64,000 nt of DNA from Zobellia alginiliquefaciens (GCF_029323795.1 NZ_CP119758.1:4092001-4156000), one strand, 5' to 3'; positions 1 to 10,107 are shown, counted from the first letter of the stretch. Made by a program: numbers and translations. The notes: generated by a model not told the origin, from the sequence alone.

Positions 1-336
1 TATGGGAATGGCATAAAGAATTGTTTCTTCATAGGCTTTGGCACCAATTTTATAATTTTCATTGGCAATAAGAGGGCGGAGGCCAAAGATATCTCCTTCA
101 TCACATAAGTCTACCACCTCGTCATTAGGTTCTTTGGTAAGGACCACGGCGCCTTTATGTACTACATAAAAATACTGATGTGCTTCTTCATCTATGGCGA
201 ATATTATTTCACCTTTAACTTTGTAAATAATACTTACTTCTTCGGATAGGCTTTCGAGCTCTTTGGTATCTACCTCGTTAAATGGAGGGTAGTTTTTAAG
301 GAAATCGGCAACGCGAGCTGAAATCGTATTCTTCAT
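1..336 (-). CDS. Cyclic-nucleotide-binding domain protein, N-terminal part (3' end outside window)
   Basis: The minus strand reads open from an ATG at 336 to the window edge, giving the first 112 residues. The translation starts MKNTISARVADFLKNYPPF and continues into a cNMP-binding beta-roll with a YFYVVHKGAV strand and a GDIFGLRPLI segment, as in Crp-type effector domains. In flavobacteria this N-terminus usually belongs to a longer protein with CBS domains and a DUF294 nucleotidyltransferase-like part. That continuation lies outside the window, so the full domain set is inference. It is divergent from the FUSC gene at 542. Confidence 0.75.
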   Translation of the reverse strand, partial: MKNTISARVADFLKNYPPFNEVDTKELESLSEEVSIIYKVKGEIIFAIDEEAHQYFYVVHKGAVVLTKEPNDEVVDLCDEGDIFGLRPLIANENYKIGAKAYEETILYAIPI

Positions 337-489
337 AGACCAAATTTAAAGCTAAAGTTAGATCAGAAGGGGCATTAAAAAAAGTAAAATTACGAAACAT
401 ATTATCTGGATACATTACCATTTTAAAGAGAAGTTGGTCGCTTTTGAGAAAGAAAGCGGGTCATTTTAAAGTACGCCAAAGTTATAGGC

Positions 490-497
490 TATCTTTG
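490..497 (+). promoter_or_regulatory. Candidate -7 promoter element (TATCTTTG)
   Basis: TATCTTTG matches the Bacteroidota sigma-A -7 consensus TAnnTTTG exactly and lies 44 nt before the start codon at 542. No convincing -33 TTG is seen at the usual distance, so this is a candidate only. Confidence 0.35.
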
Positions 498-541
498 GAC
501 TTCAAACACAAAATATATTTGGATAAAATTAGTGGGACGTA

Positions 542-2773
542 ATGGGCAATTTTAGAGAATTTCTTCAATTTTTTAAAAGCACGGATTTTTCAAAGGCTCT
601 TTTGGTGGGATTGACCGTTAGTACCCCAATTGTATTAGGACTATACTTTGATCAGTTAGAGGTTGGTCTGGCCATTTGCTTTGGTGCCTTGTGGACGGCT
701 CCCAGTAATGCAAACGGGAGTTTTAGACATAAAAGAATAGCTATACTTAGTGCTACGGTTTTGGTGGTGGTTGTTAGCTTTATTGGAGGGTATCTAGACT
801 TGCCTGCCTATATTTTGATTCCTATTCTAGGGGTGATTGCTTTTTCATTGTCTTATCTATCCGTCTTTGGGTTTAGGGCTACTTTGGTCAGTTTTTCGGG
901 GTTATTGGCATTGGTTCTCAGTTTTGCCCATGAGCCCCTATTGCTCAACACTTTTGAATATGCGTTGTTAGTGGGCGTTGGAAGTTTGTGGTATTTTTTG
1001 GCCGTAGTAGTTTGGTATTACCTAAATCCAAAAGGAGAGATTGAGGAAATATTTACGGAGACCTATCTTTTGACCTCCAAGTTTTTAAAAATAAGAGGGC
1101 AACTTGTTGAGCCGGATTCTGATCGCAAAAAATTGCTATCGGAATTAAACAAATTACAGGAACAGCTAATTGAGAAACATGAAACCTTACGGGAGATGCT
1201 TGTTCTTAATCGAAAAAAGTCTAGCCACTCCGTTTATCACGGAAAAAAACTATTGGTTCTTGCACAGTTGGTAGAAATGCTTGAAACAGCCATATCCAAA
1301 CCTGTTAACTACAGCCGAATGGATAAGGTGTTTAAAAAACATATGTCCTACAAGGATGGTTTTAAAGAGCTGATTTTTAAAATATCCGAGCAACTGGAAA
1401 AAATAGCCTACTCAAATAGAAGTAGAAATGGTCATTCTTTGAGTATTGATTTGAAACCCTATTTAGATAAGATTCTAGCAGATATAAACCAGTTAAAGAC
1501 CACACCTAAAAAAGAGAATCTTAGTCCCTATCTAATGTTACAAAACCTGTATGAATATCAAGAAAAACAGGTAGAACTACTGGGTAAGATTAATTGGATA
1601 CTTCATGAGGCCAAGACCGAAGAATTACAATTTATAGATGAGGATTATGCACGTAAGTTCATTGCTTCACAGGATTATGACCCCAAAAACCTGATTAGAA
1701 ACTTTAATTTAAAATCTTCTAGTTTTAGGCATGCATTGCGTTTGGGGGTTACTGCAATGGTAGGGTATGGTATAGGTACAATATTCGACTTTCAGAAACC
1801 CTATTGGATTTTGTTGACCATCATTATCATCTTGAGGCCCAGTTACGGACTTACCAAAACCAGGTCAAAAGATAGGATTATTGGAACGTTAATAGGAGCA
1901 ACCATTGCTTTTGTTATGGTAAGTCTTTTTCAAAATATCTATGTTTACGCAGTTTTGGGCCTTGTGTCGTTAGTTATGGCATTTTCCATGCTGCAAAGGA
2001 ATTATAAGACAGCGGCTACTTTTGTTACCCTTAGTGTTATTTTTATCTACGGCATTATGTTACCTGATATTATGCAGGTGATACAATTTAGGGTTTTAGA
2101 CACGGTATTGGGAGCTGTGTTGTCTTTTGTAGCCACAATGGTGCTATGGCCTTCATGGAGTTTTTTGAACATTAATACCAATTTAAAAAGCTGCTTGGTT
2201 GCCAATAGGAATTTTTTAGATGAAATAGCGTCTTTTTATAATCAGAAGGAAAAAGAACCGACCTCTTTACGCATAAGTCGTAAAAAGGCTTTTCAGGAGA
2301 CTTCTAACTTAAGTGCTGCTTTTCAGGAAATGGCCCAAGAACCTAAATCAAAACAAAGGAAAATAAATGAAGTTTATGAACTGGTAACCCTAAGTCATGC
2401 TTTTTTGTCTTCATTGGCATCTTTAAGTTCTTATATTCAGAACCATTGTACAACCGAAGCTTCGGAAGGTTTTAAAGCTGCAATAGCACATATTGAGGAA
2501 AATTTGGGAAGAGCAACAGATATATTGGCACATAATGGGGCGAAAGATAATTTTTCCCTTAAACACCAAGAAAAGTCCTTTGAGAGTAACCGCTCAAAGT
2601 TTAATACGATTGCGTGGGATTTTGAAAATGCGGTAAAAGTGGGGGAAGAGCGTAATCTACAAGAAGCACATTTAATACTCGGACAATTGCGATGGCTTTT
2701 TACCCTAAGTAGTAAAATGCTTAATTTGGCCCTGGAATTGGAAACAGAAGTCACTGACAAGGGCCGTCCGTGA
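542..2773 (+). CDS. FUSC-family (YccS/YhfK-like) integral membrane protein
   Basis: 743 residues with the two-block layout of FUSC/YccS proteins. An N-terminal set of hydrophobic helices covers roughly residues 18-160. A long hydrophilic, helix-rich middle spans about 170-390. A second membrane block at about 395-530 contains RHALRLGVTAMVGYGIG and a LRPSYGLTKTRSKDRIIGTLIGA-type segment, and a soluble C-terminal tail follows. The family is related to aromatic-acid efflux pumps (AaeB) and fusaric-acid resistance proteins, but a substrate cannot be assigned here. The gene stands alone and converges on the response regulator at 2791 with a 17 nt gap. Family assignment is firm; transport function is inferred. 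Confidence 0.85.
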   Translation: MGNFREFLQFFKSTDFSKALLVGLTVSTPIVLGLYFDQLEVGLAICFGALWTAPSNANGSFRHKRIAILSATVLVVVVSFIGGYLDLPAYILIPILGVIAFSLSYLSVFGFRATLVSFSGLLALVLSFAHEPLLLNTFEYALLVGVGSLWYFLAVVVWYYLNPKGEIEEIFTETYLLTSKFLKIRGQLVEPDSDRKKLLSELNKLQEQLIEKHETLREMLVLNRKKSSHSVYHGKKLLVLAQLVEMLETAISKPVNYSRMDKVFKKHMSYKDGFKELIFKISEQLEKIAYSNRSRNGHSLSIDLKPYLDKILADINQLKTTPKKENLSPYLMLQNLYEYQEKQVELLGKINWILHEAKTEELQFIDEDYARKFIASQDYDPKNLIRNFNLKSSSFRHALRLGVTAMVGYGIGTIFDFQKPYWILLTIIIILRPSYGLTKTRSKDRIIGTLIGATIAFVMVSLFQNIYVYAVLGLVSLVMAFSMLQRNYKTAATFVTLSVIFIYGIMLPDIMQVIQFRVLDTVLGAVLSFVATMVLWPSWSFLNINTNLKSCLVANRNFLDEIASFYNQKEKEPTSLRISRKKAFQETSNLSAAFQEMAQEPKSKQRKINEVYELVTLSHAFLSSLASLSSYIQNHCTTEASEGFKAAIAHIEENLGRATDILAHNGAKDNFSLKHQEKSFESNRSKFNTIAWDFENAVKVGEERNLQEAHLILGQLRWLFTLSSKMLNLALELETEVTDKGRP

Positions 2774-2790
2774 ATTGCGCTAACTTACTT

Positions 2791-3186
2791 TTACAGCGTA
2801 AGGTTAAAGTATTCGGACATAACTTCTTTAATGGCATTTTCATTTAATGGTTTGAACATAATAGCATCAATTTCACTAAATCTCCCCATTTTCTCTTTGT
2901 CCGATGGAATAATGGCCGTTGTTAATAGTATAACCCTAGTATTAATCTTTAGGGACATATCCATCTTTTCATAAACCTCCATAAATTCCCAAGCATCCAT
3001 CGTGGGCATATTTATATCAACAAATATGAGTTCTGGAAATGTTGTAAGGCTTTTTAGATATTCAATGGCTTTTTTCCCCATGGTAAAAGAGGTAACCTTC
3101 TCAGCACAATTTACTCGGCTTAAATAGGTCTCATGAATGAAATTAGTAGCAGTGTTATCGTCTACTAAAAGAATAGAATTAATCAT
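2791..3186 (-). CDS. Single-domain (CheY-like) response regulator
   Basis: 131 residues forming one receiver domain: the acidic pair D9-D10 (LLVDDN), the phospho-acceptor D57 in FVDINMPTMDAWEF, the switch threonine region LLTTA and the conserved lysine in MFKPLNE. There is no output domain. It lies 9 nt downstream of the CheB/CheR/kinase fusion gene on the same strand and is therefore very likely co-transcribed with it and its phosphorylation partner. The partner assignment is inferred from position. Confidence 0.9.
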   Translation of the reverse strand: MINSILLVDDNTATNFIHETYLSRVNCAEKVTSFTMGKKAIEYLKSLTTFPELIFVDINMPTMDAWEFMEVYEKMDMSLKINTRVILLTTAIIPSDKEKMGRFSEIDAIMFKPLNENAIKEVMSEYFNLTL

Positions 3187-3195
3187 AGTTTGGCG

Positions 3196-6100
3196 TTATA
3201 GGTTTAAACTAAAGTGAAAGGTACTTCCTTTATTAATTTTTGATTCTACCCAGATTTTTCCGTTATGTAGCTCTACTATTTTTTTACAATGCGCTAGGCC
3301 TATACCGGTTCCTTCATAATCTTCTTGGTTGTGTAACCTTTTGAATACCTCAAAAATACGATCTTGATTTTTTTTGTCAATTCCAATTCCGTTGTCCTTT
3401 ACGTAAATATGATGTCCTTTTTCAGAAGGTAGGGAACCAATTTCAATAATTGGATCACTCGTGCTATCCACAAATTTTATGGAGTTGCCAATTAGGTTAA
3501 GGAAAAGTGAGTGTAGTTCAATTTCGTGACCTGTTATTGTGGGTAGGTCTTTGATTATGATATTTGTATGGGTAGATTCAATACGGATGCGTAAATCTTT
3601 TTCTACATTTTTAACTATTGCATTAAGGTCTACAATCCCTTTTTCAGTATCGCTTCCAATCTTTGAATAGGCCAAAATTACTTTTACCAATTCTCCCATT
3701 CTTGCGGAAGCTTCCTCTATAAATTCTAAATAGGTGGCGGCTTTACTGTCAAACAACTTAATGTACTCCTCTTTAAATAGAGCTACAAAGTCCCTAATGG
3801 TACGCAATGGTTCCTGTAAGTCATGACTGGCTACATAGGCAAAGCGTTCCAATTCTTTGTTACTTTGAGAAAGTTGTCTAAGGTTGGTGATGTTTATATG
3901 ACTGCCTACCATTCGTATAGGTTCATCATTTTCTCCCCATTCTATAACTTGGCCTTTACACCAAACCCAGACAATACCTCCGTTTTTATGAAAATAGCGG
4001 ACCTCATTATCATAAGGTACTTTTCCCTTACTGGCTACATGAGCATCAAAAGTGGCTAGTACGCCAGGTAAATCTTCCGGATGAATTATTCTTTGCCAAG
4101 ATTCGGGCGTATTTTCCATTTCATGATCTTCGTACCCGAACATCCGCTTGAAGGTAGGACTTAGGTACTCTGTGTTTTCTTGTATATTCCAATCCCAAAA
4201 TCCGGCTAGGGTTATTTCCAGAACTTGTTCAAACACCATGTTTTTATCTAGGAGTTCTTTTTCAAGTTTAGACATTTTATTAAGCATAGAAACATCGGTT
4301 GTGGTACCTAGCATTCGTTTAGGTTTTCCTTCCGGGGTCCATTCAGCCAGCTTTCCTCTTACTAATAGGGTTACATAATGTCCTAATTTGTGTTTGTATC
4401 TCGTTTCAACGGTATAAGGGATTTTACCGTTACTCGACAAATGCTTTTCCATGGCAGCCTCTTGGGCTATTAAATCCTCTGGATGAGTTAACTTATCCCA
4501 AAATTCTGAAGTTTCCTCAATTTCATCCTCATCGTAACCTAGGACATGGCGGATTGAACGACTTACATAGTAAGAACTTTTCTCTATGTCATAATCCCAA
4601 AAACTGTCCGTTGTTTGCTCAAAGGCAAGTAACTGGTTCTTTAATTTCTGTTCTGCGGATTTAAGCTCGTTTATATCCACATAACTTAGGGTTGCTCCTT
4701 CAATTTTACCTGTTCCATCGCGGAAAGGAACAATTTTTTGTAAGAACCAACGTCCCTTGGCATCTTTTACCTCATTTTGTTGTGAAGTACCACTGCTGAT
4801 TACCTCTTTAATATCAGAAATAAATGTTTTGTAATTATTCTTATGAAAGGTACTGGCAAAGTGCTCTAGAGGACGGTTAATATCACTGGACATTAAATTA
4901 AAATGCTTGGCGACACTGGGTGTAAATTTCCGTATTTTTAGGTTGTTGTCTAAAAATATAGTGCCAATATCCGTGCTTTCGAAAAGATTGTCCAAATCTA
5001 AATTAAGAGTGGCAAGTTCTTCTAGTTTTTCCTGAAGTTCCGTATTGACCGTATTCAACTCTTCGTTTACACTCTGTAGTGCTTCGTTTGAGGCCAAAAG
5101 TTCTTCGTTGGTAGCTTGCAGTTCTTTATTGCTGGTCTCTACCTCTTCAATCATATTCTTTAGACTCTCCCTGGTTTCTTTTAATTCAGTTTGTAGTTCG
5201 TTTTCCCTTATATTTTTAAAAGAATCATCCTCCTCACTGCTGGATGTTTGTATTGCCTGAAGGTCCGCTGGTTTTATAATCACTAAATAATTGGAGGGGT
5301 TATTATTCAATGGGTTCCAAAAAGCAGCTACATGCATATTTGCAATGGTCGTCTTCTTTCCTGTAGAGAAATTTAAATTTTCATGTTTTAATTTTTGGGT
5401 CGTACCTCCAACTTTTTTTAGGGAGTAGCTTAAAACAGTGGCTACACTTTCAGGAACCATTTTTAACAAGTTCATGCTGAACCCTTTGTTGGGAAGACTT
5501 ATATAATTAGTAAGGTCTCCAAAAGCATCAACAATTTTAAAATTACTATCTATAACAATGGCAGCAAGATCTAGGTTGTCACTTAATGCCTCTACTATAT
5601 GTTGTCTGGTACTTCTTTCTTGACTTATATTTCTTAGTCCGAATGGGTTTTTTTGGCTATTGCCTAAACCGTACTTTTGAAGACCAAGAATTTTAGCAGG
5701 TCTAATATTGCAGTAAATTTTTTGTTTTCTGTACAGTTCGTTAAACGCGTTTTTTTGCTGACCAAGAGATTCACTACTGCCTAAAACCAATATACCGTTT
5801 ATGTTAAGCGAATAATGCAGAACATCTAGGGCTCTATTTTGTGCTACCGGTTGTAGGTATATAAGCATGTTTCTGCACATGGATAGATCCATTTTATTAA
5901 AGGGCGGGTCTTTAAGAACGTTATGCTTACTGAATATCACCATGCGTCTTATGTTTTCATTGACTTGGTAATAATCTCCTTTTTTGGTAAAATTCAAAAG
6001 CAGCCTTTTTTCGGAAATATTGGCGATGGTACTTTCATTATACATCCCTTTTGAAGCATCGTTCAGGTGATTTTTTTCAATATCCGTGGCAAAAATTTTA

Positions 6101-7152
6101 ACTAGGTTCTTCTTATTGAGCTTTGTGAGTATCTCGTTAATAATTATGGCTAATGAATAGGCTTCTTCACCACTGCTTACCCCAACGCACCAGCACTTTA
6201 TGGTATCGTCTTTTTTCTTACTGGATATTATTTTGGGGATAACCTCATTGGTCAAGACCTCCCATACAAGATCATCCCTAAAGAAGCTGGTAACGCCTAC
6301 TAGAAATTCCCTAACTAAAACATGGGCTTCTTCAGGTCTTTCAAATAGATAGTCTTTGTATTCCTGGAGCGTGTCCAAACGATTGATGCCTATTCTCCTG
6401 GCAATCATCCGAACCAAGGTAGGCCTTTTGTAATATTCAAAATCTAATTTAGTCTGACTGTTTAGAAAGTTTAGGATTTTAACAAGTGTTTCTTCGTCAC
6501 TAAGAATATTTTCTTCCAAAGATCCATAAACAGCGGGGTGATGAATAAACCTTTTAAGTTCATCTCCCATTTGTTCCGTGGGAAGAACGTAATCTACAAG
6601 ATTGGTGTTGATAGCGTTTTGAGGCATACTATCAAATTCTGCTTGGTCTGGGCTTTGCACCATAACCATACCGCCATATTCTTTAATATCTCGGGTGCCA
6701 GAGGTGCCATCACTTCCTGTACCGCTAAGGATGATAGCAACGGCCTTATTTGTCATTTCCTTAGCCAGTGATTTAAAAAATAAATCAATAGGTAAATTTA
6801 TGGTTCGGGTGGTGGGTTTATCCTCTAAAAGTAAATACCCGTCCTTTATAAAAATGTTTTTTTTGGGAGTCAGAAGGTATACTGTACTAGGCTTTATTTT
6901 GGTCTTTTCCTTGACTTCAACTATGGGCATGTCCGTATTCTTAGACAATAGTTCGCTCATAAGACTTTTGTAGTCCGGGCTTAAATGTTGGACCACAACA
7001 AAACTATGTGCAAATTTAAGAGGAAGATTGTCAAAAAAAGACTTTAAAGCTTCTAAGCCGCCCACACTAAAACCGATTCCAATAATTGAAAATTTGATTT
7101 CAACCTTGATATTTTGCGTTGGTTTTTTATTAATTGAGCGGATTTCCTCCAT
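3196..7152 (-). CDS. CheB-CheR-PAS hybrid sensor histidine kinase
   Basis: 1318 residues with an unusual full set of domains. The CheB methylesterase domain (about 20-205) retains the catalytic residues S29 (FSVGG), H56 (VVQHL) and D148 (GTGSDG). The CheR methyltransferase domain (about 220-490) has REFLVGVTSFFRD and a SAM-site WCVGVSSGEEAYSLA. A coiled coil of repeated NEEL/NxEL units lies at about 655-725. At least three PAS domains follow (about 725-1085). The HisKA domain has H1110 in SHDLQEP, and the HATPase_c domain has N1223 and the DNGIGI and GTGIGLAH boxes. Such CheB/R-PAS-kinase proteins are known in Bacteroidota and others and typically act outside chemotaxis. No chemoreceptor or flagellar gene is nearby. 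The downstream CheY-like gene at 2791 is its likely target. Confidence 0.92.
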   Translation of the reverse strand: MEEIRSINKKPTQNIKVEIKFSIIGIGFSVGGLEALKSFFDNLPLKFAHSFVVVQHLSPDYKSLMSELLSKNTDMPIVEVKEKTKIKPSTVYLLTPKKNIFIKDGYLLLEDKPTTRTINLPIDLFFKSLAKEMTNKAVAIILSGTGSDGTSGTRDIKEYGGMVMVQSPDQAEFDSMPQNAINTNLVDYVLPTEQMGDELKRFIHHPAVYGSLEENILSDEETLVKILNFLNSQTKLDFEYYKRPTLVRMIARRIGINRLDTLQEYKDYLFERPEEAHVLVREFLVGVTSFFRDDLVWEVLTNEVIPKIISSKKKDDTIKCWCVGVSSGEEAYSLAIIINEILTKLNKKNLVKIFATDIEKNHLNDASKGMYNESTIANISEKRLLLNFTKKGDYYQVNENIRRMVIFSKHNVLKDPPFNKMDLSMCRNMLIYLQPVAQNRALDVLHYSLNINGILVLGSSESLGQQKNAFNELYRKQKIYCNIRPAKILGLQKYGLGNSQKNPFGLRNISQERSTRQHIVEALSDNLDLAAIVIDSNFKIVDAFGDLTNYISLPNKGFSMNLLKMVPESVATVLSYSLKKVGGTTQKLKHENLNFSTGKKTTIANMHVAAFWNPLNNNPSNYLVIIKPADLQAIQTSSSEEDDSFKNIRENELQTELKETRESLKNMIEEVETSNKELQATNEELLASNEALQSVNEELNTVNTELQEKLEELATLNLDLDNLFESTDIGTIFLDNNLKIRKFTPSVAKHFNLMSSDINRPLEHFASTFHKNNYKTFISDIKEVISSGTSQQNEVKDAKGRWFLQKIVPFRDGTGKIEGATLSYVDINELKSAEQKLKNQLLAFEQTTDSFWDYDIEKSSYYVSRSIRHVLGYDEDEIEETSEFWDKLTHPEDLIAQEAAMEKHLSSNGKIPYTVETRYKHKLGHYVTLLVRGKLAEWTPEGKPKRMLGTTTDVSMLNKMSKLEKELLDKNMVFEQVLEITLAGFWDWNIQENTEYLSPTFKRMFGYEDHEMENTPESWQRIIHPEDLPGVLATFDAHVASKGKVPYDNEVRYFHKNGGIVWVWCKGQVIEWGENDEPIRMVGSHINITNLRQLSQSNKELERFAYVASHDLQEPLRTIRDFVALFKEEYIKLFDSKAATYLEFIEEASARMGELVKVILAYSKIGSDTEKGIVDLNAIVKNVEKDLRIRIESTHTNIIIKDLPTITGHEIELHSLFLNLIGNSIKFVDSTSDPIIEIGSLPSEKGHHIYVKDNGIGIDKKNQDRIFEVFKRLHNQEDYEGTGIGLAHCKKIVELHNGKIWVESKINKGSTFHFSLNL

Positions 7153-7198
7153 TTAAAGCTGATTTTCAACTAAATAAAAGTAATGAATATCTTACAAT

Positions 7199-7222
7199 AA
7201 TTCCTATTCGTATATAGGAATT
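7199..7222. repeat. Perfect 9-bp inverted repeat upstream of the hybrid kinase gene
   Basis: AATTCCTAT and ATAGGAATT are separated by 6 nt, 47 nt upstream of the kinase start codon at 7152. It is AT-rich and without a clear U-tract on the minus strand, so it may be a regulator-binding dyad or a weak terminator for the regulator gene ending at 7354. Function is unknown. Confidence 0.35.
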
Positions 7223-7353
7223 TTGTTCTATTGCATGAACTGTTTAATGTTTTGTTTTAACCCTAAAACAAAACAAGGCAAATAGTGAGTGATCCGTAGG
7301 ATGTTTCCAATAGTTTGAGTATTTGGTGGTTTAAAAGAGGAGTGGAGGAAATG

Positions 7354-7989
7354 TCAAATCAACTTTTTCTCAACAGCAACTTTAACAAGAGAAGCAGCAT
7401 TGCTAACTTCTAGCTTTTGCATAAGATTACGTCTGTGTGTTTCAACAGTAAGGGGACTGATGAAAAGTTCTTCTGCAATGTTGTTAGTCGTCTTCCCGTC
7501 CGCTATCAATGTCAGGATATGTTTTTCCCTGCGAGTAAGTTTAGGGAGGTTGTTGCTATCTTGTGATACCGAATCCGCTAGTATCTTTTGGACCTCTGAG
7601 CCAAAATAGAAATTACCTTGGTGTACTTGAGAAATAGCATTCACCAACTCATCTGCCGTAGCGTTTTTAAGTAAATACCCTTTTACACCATTTCTAATCA
7701 TCTGGTTTATGATGCTGGGCTCACTATAGGTGCTAAGCCCTATAATACCCACTGTTGCCCGGATATTTAAAATTTTGGTTACCATTTCTACGCCGTTTAT
7801 ATCCGGTAGGTTTACATCTAGCAAAATAACATCTGCCGTATCTTTTTCTAAATAGGAAAGGGTATCCGTTCCGTTTATGAAATGGGTTTTAACAGAGACT
7901 CTCTCATCATCACTAAGTAAGGTTTTAAGTCCCTCAATTACCATAGGGTGGTCATCAACTATTAAAATTTGTATTGGTTTACGCTGCAT
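7354..7989 (-). CDS. NarL/LuxR-family response regulator
   Basis: 211 residues. The receiver domain has D12-D13 and phospho-acceptor D58 (LLDVNLPDINGVEM). The C-terminal LuxR-type HTH (about 145-208) contains LTRREKHILTLIADGKTTNNIAEELF and a recognition helix SPLTVETHRRNLMQKL. Its start overlaps the stop of the sensor kinase gene by 11 nt, so the two are translationally coupled as a two-component pair. Candidate DNA targets are the dyad elements at 10056 and 16669 (inference from position and symmetry). Confidence 0.93.
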   Translation of the reverse strand: MQRKPIQILIVDDHPMVIEGLKTLLSDDERVSVKTHFINGTDTLSYLEKDTADVILLDVNLPDINGVEMVTKILNIRATVGIIGLSTYSEPSIINQMIRNGVKGYLLKNATADELVNAISQVHQGNFYFGSEVQKILADSVSQDSNNLPKLTRREKHILTLIADGKTTNNIAEELFISPLTVETHRRNLMQKLEVSNAASLVKVAVEKKLI

Positions 7990-9976
7990 CTACATTAATT
8001 TGAACATTAACTGTTGTTCCTTCATTTTCTTCTGAGTGAAATTCTAGATCCCCTTTTAAATAGGCTACCCTTGTTTTAAGGTTAGAAAGTCCCATGCCGC
8101 CTTCTGTAACATTTACTTTATTAAAGCCTATACCATTATCTTCTACGGTAATATCTACTTTATTGCCATCTCTCATATATTGCACAAGAACATCTGAAGC
8201 TTTGGCATGCTTTACAGCGTTATTGATCAATTCTTGTATAACACGGTATATGGTAACTTGTTGATTTAGGCTTATGCCTTTTTCAGTACCGTAAAATTGT
8301 AGCGTTACTTTAGTACCGCTACCCGTCATGCTACTACAATAATCTTTGAGCGCGGCCTGTAGACCAAATTTTACTAAAGTTTCTGGCATCATATTACGGG
8401 CAATAGAGCGCAGTTCCGTTAGCGAGTCATCAAGGTCTTTCATTATCTTTTGTAATTGGGCCTTAGGGTATTCTTTTGGTTCGTCTTTGTTGAGTTTAGA
8501 GAGGTTTAGGCTAATGCCGGATAACCTTCCGCCTAGACCATCATGTAAATCTATAGCCAGCCTTTTTCGTTCTTTTTCCTGACCTTCTATCATGGCCGAA
8601 AACACTTCGTTCTCTTGCCGCTGTTTTAAGAGGGCTACTTCTTTTTCTTGTTCGCGTTCCTTTTTTCTTGCCCTTCTAAGCTTACTGTTATAGGCATAGA
8701 AACCAACAAAGAGGAGTAGGGCCAAAATACTTGCGGTTGCTCCCAAAAGATAGGTTTGTGATTTCTTTATTTGAAGCGCTAATGCTGCTTCATTTTTTTC
8801 GTTTTTTAACGCTAGGATTTCTTTTTCTTTGGTAGCAGTTTTGTATCGTATTTCGAGCTGCTGCATTTCGTTACCCAGTTCTCCAACTCTGGCACTATCT
8901 AGTGCAGCTACGTAGTCTTTTAAGTAGTTGTACGCCGACTTGTAGTTGCCCAGTTTGGCATCGTATTTTGCTAGGGAATAGTACGACCCTAGCTTATCAT
9001 TAAAAGAATGATTATCATCACTAAAGTTAATATACCTCAATGTGTATTCTTTTGCCTTTTTAAAATTACCCATTCCACTATAGGTTTCGGCATACCTTTG
9101 ATATATTAATTTTATATAGAAACTAGAAGATTGTTCCTTATAATATGTATAGGATTTATCTAATGCATTAAGCGCTTCAACATACTCTCCTATTTTTGCA
9201 TAATAAAGCCCAAGTTCCATATAATAATGGCCTTCGTAGAAAGAATTTGGAATCTTATCTAGGTTTTTTTTGGCGATATCTAATGTAGATTTCATTAGTT
9301 CCAAAGAGTCCATAGAGGCCAAAGCGGTAGAAAAAGATAAGCTATGGTAAATCATATCTTCAGTGGAGCCTACTTCTTCATATTGCTTTTGACTTATTAA
9401 AAAGATATCGTAGGCATTATCAAATAGTGATAAAGAACTATATTTAATGCCCAGACTGGTATTGGCATTGGCTACAAACATTTTATCGCCCATTTGCTGT
9501 GCGTAGGGTATGGTTTCTGCAATAAGTTCTATTTCCTTTTCTATATTACCCTCGTAACCATAAGCTACACCTATATTATACTTGCCTCGTAACCATATTC
9601 TCATGTTACGTGTAGAAGAATCTTTTGCTACCAATTTATCGGCAAAATTATTACCTATTGTAAAGTACTTCTTTGCATTCTCCGCATCAAAGTAATCTAG
9701 ATAACAACCAGCTACATTAATATTGGCATCTGTCATACCTCTTAGGTAGTTAATTTTCTTGGCTAGGGCAATGGCGGCAAAACCCTTTTCAAAGGCTTTT
9801 AAGGAGTCTACGCCACCGTAGGAGCGTGCCAACTCGCTAAGAATATTCACCCGTGTGGTATCTTGATCCGCTATGTTTAAAGCATTTTCTAGACTATCTA
9901 TACGTGCTTCGCGTCCGGTTTGGGCGCTACTTAAGAACGATAGGGATAATGTAAAAACAAATACAAGAGAGCGCAT
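7979..9976 (-). CDS. TPR-domain sensor histidine kinase (HisKA_3 type)
   Basis: 665 residues. The N-terminal signal peptide ends near SSAQTG, and a long run of tetratricopeptide-like helices (about 30-390) lies on the periplasmic side. A coiled stretch and one transmembrane helix (about 405-428, TYLLGATASILALLLFVGFYA-like) follow. The cytoplasmic HisKA_3 domain has H478 in AIDLHDGLGG, and the HATPase_c domain has DNGIGF and GGMGLSNL boxes. TPR sensor kinases paired with LuxR-type regulators are common in Bacteroidota. The gene is divergent from the protease operon at 10224, which makes that operon a likely target. Confidence 0.92.
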   Translation of the reverse strand: MRSLVFVFTLSLSFLSSAQTGREARIDSLENALNIADQDTTRVNILSELARSYGGVDSLKAFEKGFAAIALAKKINYLRGMTDANINVAGCYLDYFDAENAKKYFTIGNNFADKLVAKDSSTRNMRIWLRGKYNIGVAYGYEGNIEKEIELIAETIPYAQQMGDKMFVANANTSLGIKYSSLSLFDNAYDIFLISQKQYEEVGSTEDMIYHSLSFSTALASMDSLELMKSTLDIAKKNLDKIPNSFYEGHYYMELGLYYAKIGEYVEALNALDKSYTYYKEQSSSFYIKLIYQRYAETYSGMGNFKKAKEYTLRYINFSDDNHSFNDKLGSYYSLAKYDAKLGNYKSAYNYLKDYVAALDSARVGELGNEMQQLEIRYKTATKEKEILALKNEKNEAALALQIKKSQTYLLGATASILALLLFVGFYAYNSKLRRARKKEREQEKEVALLKQRQENEVFSAMIEGQEKERKRLAIDLHDGLGGRLSGISLNLSKLNKDEPKEYPKAQLQKIMKDLDDSLTELRSIARNMMPETLVKFGLQAALKDYCSSMTGSGTKVTLQFYGTEKGISLNQQVTIYRVIQELINNAVKHAKASDVLVQYMRDGNKVDITVEDNGIGFNKVNVTEGGMGLSNLKTRVAYLKGDLEFHSEENEGTTVNVQINVDAA

Positions 9977-10055
9977 TTAGGTATCAGCTTTTTTTTGATT
10001 GTTTACTGCCAAGATACTACAACTATACGGCACTATAATTACCCTGTTATCAATA

Positions 10056-10107
10056 TACTGGAAAACCAGTAGAAAAAAATACAATCAATGGGGTATTTCA
10101 GAAACAA
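10056..10107 (+). promoter_or_regulatory. Dyad-plus-A-tract element, copy 1
   Basis: A perfect inverted repeat TACTGG-AAAA-CCAGTA (10056-10071) is followed directly by GTAGAAAAAAATACAAT and, after a few variable bases, GGTATTTCA. A nearly identical block lies at 16669. This copy sits between the divergent TPR kinase and the lipoprotein/protease operon, about 115-165 nt before the start at 10224. Its symmetry and repeated use upstream of two genes suggest an operator or activator site. The identity of the regulator is inference. Confidence 0.6.
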
